64,000 nt of DNA from Dillenia suffruticosa. Lineage: Eukaryota > Streptophyta > Magnoliopsida > Dilleniales > Dilleniaceae. The notes under the pieces were generated by a model. It saw only the letters and a program-made list of their open reading frames with translations. It did not search any database and was not told the DNA's origin. Below, piece by piece: positions 12,208-23,289 of the stretch; positions within the stretch are counted from its first letter, which is position 1; each line of letters begins with the position of its first letter. The position numbers and the translations under genes are program-made. The stretch covers positions 6,561,001 to 6,625,000 of the forward strand of contig JAVTVX010000012.1 in the NCBI GenBank assembly GCA_033439265.1, given 5' to 3'.

Positions 12208-13984
12208 GAATATGTTAGGATACTATTGAAAATTGCCAATAAACATTATTAATCGACATTGCCGACAAATCAATAAAATAAAATTAGATTCAATCAAAAA
12301 AAGATTAAGTTGGTTTGATCAAAGTATAATCTCTTTTATTATGCAAAAAGTGTGTTGTAACAGAGATCAAAACATAATTAAAAAGCGCATTAAACAACAT
12401 AATTATACTGGGAAATGAACCATTTTGCGACAAAATTCTAGGAAATTAAAAGAAAAAAGCAACGAGAACGTGACCCATAAGCTACCAGTACCACAACGGA
12501 AACTCTTGCAACTTTACTCTTCTACACTTATAAATCTATAATTCCTCTGCAAATAGCATTTTCTAATTTCAACTTGTACCGTGTGCAAGACTAGAGAGAG
12601 CACGAGAGGGGGGAGAGAGAGAGAGAGCATTTTCTAATTTCAACTTGGACCATGTGCCAGTCGGAGAGAGAAAAATGATTTAAAAAAAGTCAAACCCTTA
12701 ACGGCCTCTACAGATTTTAAATCAGATTATCGAACAAATCTCGGATACTGATTGGTCCAATACAAAAAAAAAAGACCGGAGAGAGAGAAATTGGATCTTT
12801 GAACTTTTTTTTAATCATTTTTGCTATTTTCAAAATTTATTAAAAAAATCCATTCAAAATCAATTTCAGGAATAGATTCTTTTTTTTAAAAAAAAAAAAA
12901 ATCGACTTAAAAAGATACCTTAAAAATCGACTTCAACGTTTCCATGAATCCAATAAAAATAACAACATCAATATCATTTTTTATTCAAAAACTTAATATT
13001 AAGGGAAACAACCTTAATTTAGTTTAGTTTATTCATAATAATTTTTTAAATAAATAAAAGATTTTATAAAAATAGAAAAATCTTTTACCAAAAAAAGTTT
13101 TTTTTTTTTGAAAAGTGACTAAAATATTGATATAATTTTTTATTTAAAAATTTTGTATAATCTTAATTGAATTTAGTTTCGATTTTCTCGGACAAATGTT
13201 TTGACATTAATTTGAGAGAGTGGTTTATGCTCTGGTTAGCAAAAATCAAATTAGTTTAATTTATCTTTAACTTATCTCTATTTTTTTTTAATTTTCTACG
13301 TAAATAATAAAATGAAAATATGAGTTTTACAAATAAAACGAAATTTAGTAATAAAAATAACACAAATTATCATTATAAATTAATAATTTTTAGATTAAAA
13401 ATTTAACTTAATTTCAGTTAATCTCAAGATATTCAGGTAATTAACAAGGAAGGGCAGGCAAACAAAAAGCAGTCAAGAATAGAATTAGACAAGTCCTTTC
13501 GTCAACTTGGATTTGGAAAGGCATCAATCAAAGCGTGTAAATCTGAATCAAATAATTTTTTTGTGGTAAAAAAATATTATTTATTAAATAAAATTTTAAA
13601 TTTAAATTTTATATACGGAGAAAATAGGTATGAAAAAAACTCTGCTCCTTAAACATTCAATTCAATTTGAATTAAAATTAATCGGATTCAAAATGATTAT
13701 CAAGTACATATAATTTATCCCAAAAATTAATTTTTCAACATTGTAATACACTTTTAAATAGCATAAGCCAACAAATTTAATCTAAAAAGTATGTTTGACT
13801 TTCATGACCTTAACTTATTTTATAATTTATACAAAATTATCACTAGGGTGTAATCATAAAATCACAAATTTCTTGATAAAAAAAAAAAAAGCTTCTGAAA
13901 TAGATTTGGAATCTTCATGACTGTTTGATTCTCATGTAATTTTTTTCCGTCTCATTGTGCTGTTATTCATTATAAAATGATGGA
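12208..13984. other. Gene-free AT-rich stretch
   Basis: Holds a short duplicated phrase ('gcattttctaatttcaactt' at about 12557 and 12627) flanking GA-rich microsatellite, and the diverged SINE tail near 12690-12772. The rest is AT-rich without recognisable structure. Confidence 0.5.
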
Positions 13985-14140
13985 TTTTTTTTTTTTTTTT
14001 TTGTGTAGTGTGTATATACACGACCTGCAAACTCATTTATCTCACGATGCATAGAGTGAGGAAAGATGCCTGCTGGCACAGGTGCACGATCCTCAACCCA
14101 TACCAGGGGTCTCGCGTTAGGCTTGCCCCCATCAAACAAC
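13985..14140 (-). mobile_element. Possible SINE-like insertion, minus strand
   Basis: Read on the minus strand, a moderately GC-rich segment ('gggggcaagcctaacgcgag', 'gtgcacctgtgccagcag') runs into 'acactacac' and an A tract of about 18 bases. A non-coding GC-richer body with a 3' A tail suggests a retroposed sequence. No TSD or confident tRNA boxes were seen, so this is tentative. The open frame on the minus strand reflects the body and is not a gene. Confidence 0.35.
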
Positions 14141-16690
14141 GTATGTTTTACTTTAGAAAGAGACTTGGTATGTATGTATTTGGCCACATTCCATTTTTCA
14201 TGTGGAATATTGTTCCTAAAATGAACTTTTTCTTTTCAGCTATATTATTTCCACAATCACTCACTTTCCTCTGTTCTCATTGGTTTTTTAATGTGATTTT
14301 TATTTATACATATTATGTATGTATATGTGTGTGTGGGTGGGGGCGGGTGTGTGTGTGTCCTGTCTTAGTTTTAAATAGCAATTTGGAAGAATAAATATAA
14401 ATATATATTAAAAAAAGTGCTGTAGAAAGAAAGGTCATTTCAAAAAATATAAATCCATATAGATGAGAGAGATTTAAAATAAAATAACAGAGATATTTAA
14501 AAGTTCAACGAAATACATTGGCTAATATAATTTTTTTTTTTTAAAAAGGGGTAATATCGATAAAAATTGATTTTGTTGGATGCACAGTTTTATATATTAT
14601 ATATATTATTTACTTTAACAAACTTGCCATAGTATTTTTCATAAACTTCCGTATCCTTTACAAATATTTAAAAAATATTATTCCATATTTTAAACCATAA
14701 AAATAGGTAGAAAAATATGCTCAATAGGAGTTTGACACTTAATTATATAATAAATAAATAACATCCTTAACACCTTTAATTCTTTAAAATATTAATCCCA
14801 TATCTTTAATTAATTAATTTGGATAACAATAGGGCTGCCGACTGCGAAAGCATTGATTCTTACCTTATCAAAATGCCAGTGGCAATGTCTTCCATACATT
14901 CCTTCGAAGAAAAGAACCATGCAGGATCATATTAATATATTGGTATAATGCTTTCATTTGATGACATGACTCCTGCTATGGCATCCTATTCTGGGAATAT
15001 GAGCATCATAGCCAAAGAGGGCCTGTAAAAAATCCACTGCTTTGAAATGAGAATTATTAAGTAATACAAAAAAGAGTGCATAGAATTCAATATGGATAAG
15101 AAGGTTTAAACCCTAAAGGCTTGTGTCATCAAAGTTAATCTTCGACTTTGAATAGGGAAAAAAAAAAAAAAAAAAAAAGAAAGACTTGCACTATGTAATA
15201 TTATTTTATCAAGAAAAACCCAAAAGTACAAAGTTGCTACAAATAGATTATGTTAAAGTTATGCCGACTTATAGCTTTATACCTACGAGATAATGTAAAG
15301 AGAGCGTGTTGAGGGTGTATTGTGCAAATGAAGATTTGTGTCCTTTTATAGGCATCGGAAGCTATGGTATTGGGCTTCAAGTATTCTTGGTAATCCAAAA
15401 CCACAGGAACATACACAAGTAACCAATAGAAATTAAAAAAAAAAAAAAAAAAACATAGTGTTGTTTGTTAGTAGAATTTCAAAGCAACTTGTTTATCGAA
15501 TATAATTGAATTATATATCGTTGAGAAGTTCTGAAAATCTAGTTTCGAACATAAAAAATCTCAAATCGCTATAAAATATGTTCGATCATATTAGCTCACA
15601 CTGGAGGATGCCAAAATTCAAGTCCCCAGCCTAATTAGAAGCCATGAACCTTACCTTATTAGATCCCAATATATTCAAATTACATAAGGTTGGAAAGTTA
15701 TTAAAATCTAGTTTTCAATATAAAAGACCTATATAATTCCGAGCATTATAGAATTATTTGCCCAGATTTTCTTTGGGTTGTCAAGCAACTGAAATCTGGT
15801 TTTGTGTCTCACTGTTGGAGGCTTTGTAAGTTCACTGATACCTTACTAGGTCCAAATATGGTCAAATTACTCTTGCAATCTAGTTTTCTATGCAAAAGAC
15901 TACATTTGATTTAGATTATATATACACATATATAAACTTATAACCGATTTGCTTCTCAAGTCAGATAATCAAATTTAGTTCTGAGTCTAACTTTGAGAGC
16001 TTTTCTAGGTTCACCTATACGTTTCCATGTCCAAATGTAACGACCTTCCCAACGTATGAGCTATTTTTTGTTTTAACTCAAAATCTCATAAATTTTGTCC
16101 ATAAAGAGTCTCACTATGTTAGAGGGTTGGTTATGTATATGGCCAAAGATCACTCTAAGGCTAGCTGATGTGAGATTTGAGGTTCAAGATTCATCGTCCT
16201 AATATCTCACACACTCAACCGATGTGGAATATTATAAATTACCCTTTTTTGAGGGCCTCACCAGCATACCACAACTCTCATATCAAGTGTAATGAACCCC
16301 TAACACAGTAGGTATTATTCGATCTGACCCAATAATCTCTAATTAAAAATCACTTGAAAACTAGTTCATGTAAGTTCGAATTTCACGAATCAATATTTAA
16401 TGCTTTGAATTGATATGACATGTTATATCAAAATATAGTCAAATTATATATATAGTTAGTTTGAAAATTAATTTACATTTAACTTATCTACCTGATTATA
16501 TAGTTTTTGATAAGTTTAAAATTTATAACGAGTCATCGAATAATCTTTATATCTAAGTGGGTCAAACGAGGGAGTTAATTGATTTGCAATCTGACGTGGG
16601 AGGCGTCGAATACTGTCGTGACATTGTGCTGAGCTGGCAAATGATGCTGTATTGATCTAGGCATAACCTTTCTGGAAAATTCGGGCACTC
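14141..16690. other. Intergenic stretch with faint repeat and exon-like traces
   Basis: Mostly AT-rich. At 14850-15027 the plus strand has two short readable peptides in tandem that I cannot assign (see findings). At 16030-16310 a passage with 'tatggccaaagatcac', 'ctgatgtgagatttgagg', 'caaccgatgtggaat' and 'gggcctcaccagcatacc' resembles a dispersed repeat type often seen in plant intergenic DNA, but no boundaries are visible. Microsatellite (TG)n lies near 14326-14358. Confidence 0.4.
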
Positions 16691-16698
16691 CAAACCTG

Positions 16699-17033
16699 TT
16701 GACCAACACGCGTAGTACACGTGTCAATATCCAATGAGTCACAACAAGCTACAGGGTTACGTAGGTGAGGGAGTTACTCCAGGCATCCAATGAGAAACGA
16801 AGAAGAAAGGAATAATAATAATAATAAAAGCAAGTCAATATCTTTTAGGATTCGAAAGCGAGCAAATGATGTACTTGCCACACAAAAGCTACCAGAAAGA
16901 AAGAGGGGAGAGAGAGGAACTTTCTTATTCCCGCGGACTTCTTTTGAGAGAGCTTAAGCGCGTCCATGTCGATGACTCTAGAGAAAACAACTGCTCCGAT
17001 TGTGATTGGCATCTTCTGACGTGACTATAAAAG
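16699..17033 (+). promoter_or_regulatory. Promoter of the CYSTM gene: W-box, G-box/ABRE, TGACG, TATA
   Basis: Upstream of the ATG at 17138 there is a W-box core TTGACC (16699-16704), an ACGCGT CAMTA-type site just after it, a G-box/ABRE CACGTGTC starting at 16718, a TGACGTGAC site (17017-17025) and an immediately following TATAAAAG (17026-17033), 105-112 bp before the start codon. The cluster of stress-type elements fits what is known of CYSTM genes. It is inferred from motif matches only. Confidence 0.6.
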
Positions 17034-17137
17034 GTCTCCCTCACCACACCCCATTTTTTCTGTATACCAAATCTCACTGAGACTCGTTTTATTCTCAAGA
17101 CAAATAGCGCTTTCTCTCTCTCTCTGCTCTTTTGAAG

Positions 17138-17772
17138 ATGAGTGACCCCAAATATGCTCAACCCTACCCTGCTCAAGGTTTCTCTCTTTCTCTTGGTTTT
17201 TAGCATATTTCCAAGTTTTAATTTATGGGTTTAGGTTGATTTTGTTAGTTTGTAATTTGGGCAGTAGTGGATGATTCGTTTTGATCTTTTGTGTACTGAT
17301 TTCATCGTTTCTCCTAAGGGGTTTGCTGTCGGCTATCTTTTGTTTTTCTTTTAAAGTCTAGTGATTAGAATATTTTTCCCTTTCTTTCTTGGGTGATTGA
17401 TAGTTCATACCGTCCTTTTGTTTTGGGTGGCGGGATTTGATTGATGGTAGGATACTATCAAGGGCCTCCAGTAATGGCACCTCCCCAGTATCAGTATGCT
17501 GCTCCACCTCCTAGAAGGGAACCTGGTTTTCTTGAGGGCTGGTAATCTCTCTCGCCGTTGTATTGCTTCATCTTATAAATTGGAAATTCCTACTTTTTAA
17601 GGGAAGGGATTTTCTTTTTTTTGTTGTTCTGTTGGTAAGAATTTCATTTTTCTGTTCAATTATTTGTCCATTTATTTGTTTATTTTTGGTTGATTGTAGC
17701 CTTGCGGCTTTATGTTGCTGTTGCCTCCTTGATGAGTGCTGCTGCGACCCATCAATCATTTTCATGAGCTGA
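17138..17772 (+). CDS. CYSTM (cysteine-rich transmembrane) small protein
   Basis: Three exons: 17138-17177, 17451-17541 and 17700-17772. The introns have GT-AG borders and the phases close to give 67 aa. The protein begins MSDPKYAQ, has a Pro/Tyr/Gln-rich N-terminal half (about residues 9-35, with GYYQGPP and QYQYAAPPP), then FLEGCLAALCCCCLLDECCC at about 39-58 and a short tail ending DPSIIFMS. This C-terminal cysteine-rich hydrophobic block is the CYSTM signature. Family members are tail-anchored plasma-membrane-associated proteins linked to stress tolerance and pathogen response; they commonly form dimers. Length and three-exon layout fit the family. An AATAAA lies at 17905. The start is the first ATG after the TATA box. 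Which CYSTM paralogue this is cannot be told. Confidence 0.92.
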
Positions 17773-18350
17773 TGCTGTTGATATCTAACTTCTCAGTTCC
17801 ACATGAGAATATTGTCTAGGGGTTGAACTTGTTCTAGTTGGATTGGTTAGCATAGTTATATTTATTTCTACGCCAGACTTATCCTGTGTTTTAACTTCTC
17901 TTTAAATAAAATAACATACCCTTCGCCTTGCTTGACCATATTGTTCACTCTTGTTCCTCCTTTTCTTTTGGTGAATGAATGATCTAAATCTTCTTCGTCC
18001 TCATCTTGCAATTTATCATCATTTTGATTGTTAGTCTAAATTTTGATTTGATCAAAGTTCGGAGCTTTTCCAGGATGTTCACCGGATATTGCATCGAGTT
18101 GAGCATTTACTCATGCGAATTGTGATGATAATTCATGGGAGAGGTCTTTATATCCTATTTTTGGGGAGAAGAGTAGAACCCCCCCCCCCCCCAAACAAGA
18201 AGAACTAGTTTCACCAATTAACTCGGTTTTAGCCCTGAGACCGCCCGAGAAACATTAGGACATTACTCTCCTCAACAGTCAATTCCCTTTAAAGGGATGA
18301 GAGGTGCTTATTAGAAAAAGAACCCCATCTTAGTTTTGGAAGCTGTCTAC
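17773..18350. other. 3' region of the CYSTM gene and spacer
   Basis: Holds the likely 3' UTR with AATAAA at 17905-17910, then AT-rich spacer and a run of about 12 C at 18180-18191. No gene is seen. Confidence 0.5.
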
Positions 18351-18358
18351 CCCCTTCC

Positions 18359-19283
18359 TGGAGATGTGCCCGGGTCGGTTTGGGCCCGAAAACTGGCCCA
18401 GCCGGCCCAGAAAAAGCCTGGTCTGTGAATCGGACCGGAGCTACAGTAGTGGCCGAACCGGTACTGTAGCGGTTGGGCCAGTTCAACCGATTTTAGAATT
18501 TGCCCAAACCGGCCCGGTCACAGAACCGGCTGGTTCCAAAGGCTCCTTGTCCCTCCTTTTTTTTTTGAATTTTTTTTCAATTTTACCCATCCCAACAACT
18601 ATAAAACGGTAATTTTAAAGTTATTTTGATCCATAAATTCAAAAAAATTTCCTATAAATACGTTACACTCAATTTCCAAAATGATGAACAAGAAGTACAA
18701 AAAGAAGAAGAATAATAATAATAATAATAATTTCTTTGCATAAAAATCATTATAAATAGAAAAAAAAAATCAAAATGATGTAAAAATCAAAATAATGTAA
18801 TAAAAAAAATTAGTGGATTTTAAAATCCAAATGATGAGTTTTGTAGTGGACGTACACCGAATTCGGTGAAATCACTCTAAAAATTTTGTATTTCTAATTT
18901 TTAAATTATTTTTTTATAAAAAGTGTATTAAAAAAATAAAACAAAAAAATAAATCATTACAAGAGAGTAAAAAAAAATAACAAAGTTAAAAAAATGGAAT
19001 TTCAAAAATAAAATAAAATTAAAAAATAAAGTTACAAAAAAGAGAGAGTTAAAAAAAGGCAATAGAGAAAAAAAAATTTTGGACGGAACCGGGCTCGGTC
19101 CAGTGTGAACCGGCCGGCCGGTTCCAGTTCAGCTGGCCGGGCCTGTTCAACTAAAAAAATTTTGAAACCGGCCCGGACCAGACTGGCCTAGGAACCACAG
19201 CCAGCCCGGCTTGCGGCCTGCAGTTTAGGGAACCGCCCTTGAAACGGACCAGCCCGGCCCGGCCCGGCCCGGTTACAACTCTA
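18359..19283. mobile_element. Non-autonomous hAT-type element, 925 bp
   Basis: Flanked by a perfect 8-bp TSD, CCCCTTCC (18351-18358 and 19284-19291). Terminal inverted repeats are imperfect: TGGAGATGTGCCCGGGTCGG on the left and, reading inward from the right, TAGAGTTGTAACCGGGCCGG. The subterminal ends are very GC-rich with repeated GGCCCGG and 'aaccggcc', while the middle is A-rich. Eight-base TSDs and short TIRs identify the hAT superfamily. There is no transposase frame, so it is non-autonomous. Confidence 0.9.
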
Positions 19284-19291
19284 CCCCTTCC

Positions 19292-20599
19292 TTCAAAACA
19301 TATCGAAAGGAACGTTAGCTGATCAGTAAGTTTTACATCCTTGGTCTGGTGGGAATTTGTATTCGCGTGCTTTTTGAGACATAATTAAAGAAGAAGATCA
19401 GTGGTTAGGATGTGATTTATGTTGGAGTTGTTAGATGGACCCGATGCAAGCATATTAATTTCTCCTGTTGATATACATCTAATATCAATAATTCGCAGGA
19501 CAGTCCGACCTGGGGTGTGCCTCTATTGAATTAGGTGACCCTAGACGGACAAGGTTGCAAGGTTGATTTGAAATATTCAAATGCAGGGAGGGTTAGGTTC
19601 ATTATTTCATTATTATTATTGAATAGCACTGCGCTTTCAGCGGTGGGTTGTGGTTTTTGTTGCCTGAGGTGGTGACGAATGACGAAAGGAAATTTCTATA
19701 AATATTGTAAATGGTCCATCAAATAGGATTTGGGTTGATAAAAATTTGACAGGTGAAATTAAAAAACCTATATCTCACATGTCATCACCAATGTTAAACT
19801 AAAGTAGTTATTTGTAGAGAAATTTAGTTTAATGCCTCTTTGCTACACTTGAAGACCCTATCTACCTATTGTACCCTAAAGCAACACCTATGCACACCTT
19901 TTTTCCCCCAATAAAATTTTAACTTTTAAACTTTGTGATAACAATGTTTATGATCTCTACAAATATTTAAAATAATAAAATTTTCATATTTTAAAATTTT
20001 AAAATAATATTATATTTGATAATTAGATTTTGTAGGGTCTGACGAAGATATCCTAAAATTTAAAATATATATGTGTATATATATATGATGCATAATTTTA
20101 AAAAATATATTATTATTTTTTTACTTTTCTAAAAATGATATTTCTATTTTTTGTATCTATCCGTCAATTGTTCCCCATGAAAAAAAAAAGATTGACTACT
20201 ATAACGATGATATTTTATTTATATTATTTAGATATGGTAAATATTTTATCAATTTTATTATGTAAATGCGATATTCTCTATTTTTTATAGACTCAATAAT
20301 AGAGAATATTGTCTATCCGCGGAGTTAAGATTTGAAATCTATAGGATTTTTTTGGTGAAATTTATCTCTTGACTTTTTTTTTTTTTTCTTTGGTGGCTTT
20401 TGGTTTTTTTATTTTATTTTCTCGTTCGGAAATTCAAAGAGACGAACAAAAAATAAAATCGATTTCTTTTTTAAGAAAAAATTACCGATGATTCAAATAA
20501 TAATATAATTTTAGAAAATCCTGATTTTTGTCCCCAGTTAAAAGCAATCTTCTTAAAAGTGTCCAATAATTGATGCAAAACAAATGTCTTCTTGTCCAC
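19292..20599. other. Gene-free AT-rich stretch
   Basis: AT-rich with no recognisable reading frame. It may be flanking parts of a decayed transposon whose coding remnant lies just downstream, but no termini could be found. Confidence 0.4.
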
Positions 20600-20830
20600 A
20601 AATATCAAAATTTCCTCTTAATCAATTAAATAGATTGATTCGTTTTATTTTGACTCTCTCATTGTTAACAGTAATTAGTAAAAGGGCTTTTTCAACGATG
20701 AAGATTTTAAAAACAATGATACGGTGCAAGATGGAAAATGAGTAAAGTTAGTTTAGTTATTTATAGTGAAAAAGAAATTATTAGTATTTTTACTTTAAAT
20801 CGATTATAGATGAATTTAAATTAATGAATA
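20600..20830 (+). pseudogene. hAT transposase C-terminal (hATC) remnant
   Basis: The plus strand reads approximately LNQLNRLIRFILTLSLL then, after a stop and a frame change, KRAFSTMKILKTMIRCKMEN. This matches the hAT dimerisation domain of TTF-type/zinc-finger hAT proteins, where 'ERAFSAMK..K..LRNKM' is the core. Downstream sequence decays within about 100 bp. Stops at several positions show it is dead. TIRs and a TSD for this copy were not found, so it is a fragment distinct from the larger hAT at 25-30 kb. Confidence 0.7.
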
Positions 20831-22038
20831 AGCATATAATATAACTTTCATAAATTATTTAATTTGTTTAATATTTTTTTATTTTTTACAAGGAGAATTT
20901 TCTGGCTCCGGCCTGCTGCGAAAGGAACGACGGTTTGGTGATGTGTGTAATGCTCCTCGTTGGTGCTTTGCCGATTTGTATAGTGCTCTTTTTGATTCTA
21001 TATGAGTGGTATACTGGTGCTTTACAAAGGCTTTGCTTTCTCTATATTCAAAGAAAATAAATATTTTTCAAAATATATGATGCAACATACTAGAACAAAA
21101 TCATTATGTTTATGAAACTTTCTGTTTGAGTATGATAAAAACCTAATTTTGAGGTACTTCAGTTTGAAAAACCTTCAATGACTAGTGCGGTTTAACAATT
21201 TGGAGTGCCTAAACCAAGGGAGGGTACATATTTTTGGGAAGGAGTTGGTAAATGCTTGAAACCTTGGTGAGAAAGGGTAGCCTTGAAAATGAACTCCATA
21301 AAGGAGAAGAGAAAAAACAAAAAAAAAAAAAAAAAATCAAACAAACAACGTTAACAAAACACGAAGTCTATATTAGATATGAGCAATTTTGTGTCATTAT
21401 TTACTGCTATTTTTTAAGTTGAGTTGATTCTTATAACTATAAACACTAAATGTTTTAACCGAATTAGTAGAGTGAACAGAATACACACTATAATTTTTTA
21501 ATTAAAATCTTAAATTTGAGTTTTAAAAATAAAAAAATAAATATTAAGAAAGTGAATCTCTAAATTAGGTTTTTATAATATTCAAATCGAAGTATTTGGA
21601 TTATTTAGATACTCGATAAGTGCGCCCAAACCATTTCATCTGTTCTGGGTCAGATTATTAGCCCAATGGATAGCTAAATGACCGGAACCTGGCTAGCCTT
21701 GGTCCACAAATAGTCATCGCCTGGTCTATAATTCCCGACTTACGTGGGGGGGGGGGGGAACGCTCTCGATCTAATTTATTTAGTATTTGTATTAAAAACT
21801 TATCTCTATTACATAATTCTAAATTTATATATTTTTTATTGAATCAAAAAATAAACTTATATAATACATAAATACAGTCTAGTTTGAGGATCGAGTTTAA
21901 GCATTTTTATCTGAACCATTTTATCATTTATTTTTTTTTTGGAGCAAGTTGTAGGGTATTGTATAAAAAAATAGCCGGCAGGTTTTGGTTTTGAATGGAG
22001 AAAAGTTTTAGAGCCCATGCCAATTGTAGGATGTGCAT
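20831..22038. other. Gene-free spacer
   Basis: AT-rich, with an A tract near 21318-21336 and a run of about 11 G near 21747-21757. The passage 20890-21010 is less AT-rich but has no recognisable coding content. Confidence 0.4.
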
Positions 22039-22046
22039 ACCGGAAC

Positions 22047-23077
22047 TAGGCCTATTATGATATTCAGGTAGTGTCACGGGTACTCGTGACACTACCCAGT
22101 CAAAACCCGAGCTCGAACTCGATCAACTCAAACTCGGGTCGAGCTCGAGCTCAGCAATTCCTCTCTCGAGCTCGAGCTCGAGCCCACATTCCTTCAGACC
22201 CGAAACTCGTCGAGTTACCCAATCCCTCTTAAAACCTAATCCCTTATTCCTATTTTGATTTCCCACACACCCGTCTCTGCTCGAAGGGCGAAGGGCGATC
22301 GAAGGTCTGCTCTCTCACCATCGCGATCGAAGGACTCTACTCCTTCGCCATTGCAATCGCCTGCTTCGATTCGAAGGTCTCTGCTCCTCTCACCATCACA
22401 CGATGGTCTCCTCCTCCTCCTCTGACCATCGCGCGATGGTCTTGTCCTCTGCTCACCATTGCGATCAAAGGTCTCCTCTTCATCTCGCCATCGCGATCGA
22501 AGGTCTCCTCGAAGGTACTCTGTCTCTCTCTCTAGGGGTTAGGGTTTCATGTCTCTGTCTCTCTCTGTCTCTCTAGGGTCTCAACTCTCATCGGTTTCGA
22601 AGGTCTCTCTAGGGTTTCATGTCTCTGTCTCTCTCTGCTCCTTCCGTCTCCGAATCAAAGGTAAACTCTCTCTCTCTCTCTCCCTCTCTCTCTCTTTAGC
22701 GTTAGGTTTCATGTCTCTGTCTCTCTCTCTCTGCTCCTTCCCTCTCTGCATTGAAGGTAAGTTTTCTCTCTCTCTGTCCCTCTCTCTCGCTCTAGGGTTT
22801 TTGAGTTCTTCTGCGTTCTACCTTCTGCTCTCCCATCAAGGTCTCGGGTATGGTTTTTCTCTCGGTTTCGGGATCGGGTTTGGGTATTGTCTCGGGTTCT
22901 GGCTCTAGTTCGCGACACTCGAGCTCGAGCTCCTCGATGACACTTCGAGTTGAGCTCAAGCTCTAGAGTGATAGGCTTGACGAGTTCGAGCTCAAGCTCG
23001 AGCTCATCTATCGTAGACTCGAGCCGAGCTTGGGTATTGTGATACCCGAACTCGACCCGGATGTCATAACAGGCCTA
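22047..23077. mobile_element. Non-autonomous hAT-like element with CTCGAGCTCGAG termini
   Basis: Imperfect 8-bp TSD: ACCGGAAC at 22039-22046 and ACTGGAAC at 23078-23085. The ends are inverted: TAGGCCTATTATGATATTC on the left and TAGGCCTGTTATGACATCC reading inward from the right. Subterminal regions carry repeated palindromic GAGCTCGAGCTC. The middle (22500-22800) is CT-microsatellite-rich with several 'tagggttt' phrases. The open frames at 22549-22918 on both strands are products of that low-complexity core. The superfamily call rests on TSD length and short TIRs; no transposase is present. Confidence 0.8.
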
Positions 23078-23194
23078 ACTGGAACCGTGCCTTGGTCAAT
23101 CCATGTGTTTAAATTGATATATTTGGTAGCGAGAAAAATTTTAAAGAAAGAATTATAAGGAGTAAATGTTATTTCAATAATATTTTTTTGTCGC

Positions 23195-23285
23195 TTTATT
23201 TGTTTTTGTTACGTGAGGATTCGAGCCCTAGATTTCAGGGTTGGGGAGGGAGATTGTGACCATTAGACTGTCTCCTTAAGAACTC
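23195..23285 (-). mobile_element. tRNA-like SINE head, minus strand
   Basis: Reading the minus strand, 'gagacagtctaatggtcaca' resembles a tRNA A-box region. About 35 bases later 'gggctcgaatcctcac' matches the B-box consensus GGTTCGAATCC at nearly all positions. There is no complete tRNA fold, so this is more likely a SINE fragment than a tRNA gene. The body and tail are not resolved. Confidence 0.5.
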
Positions 23286-23289
23286 TGTC

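Noticed and set aside
22549-22918. 119-aa Ser/Leu-rich plus and 69-aa Arg/Glu-rich minus frames
   Set aside because: Products of CT-rich low-complexity DNA in the core of a hAT-like element.
23195-23285. A tRNA gene on the minus strand
   Set aside because: Good B box but no acceptor stem or anticodon arm closes; a SINE remnant fits better.
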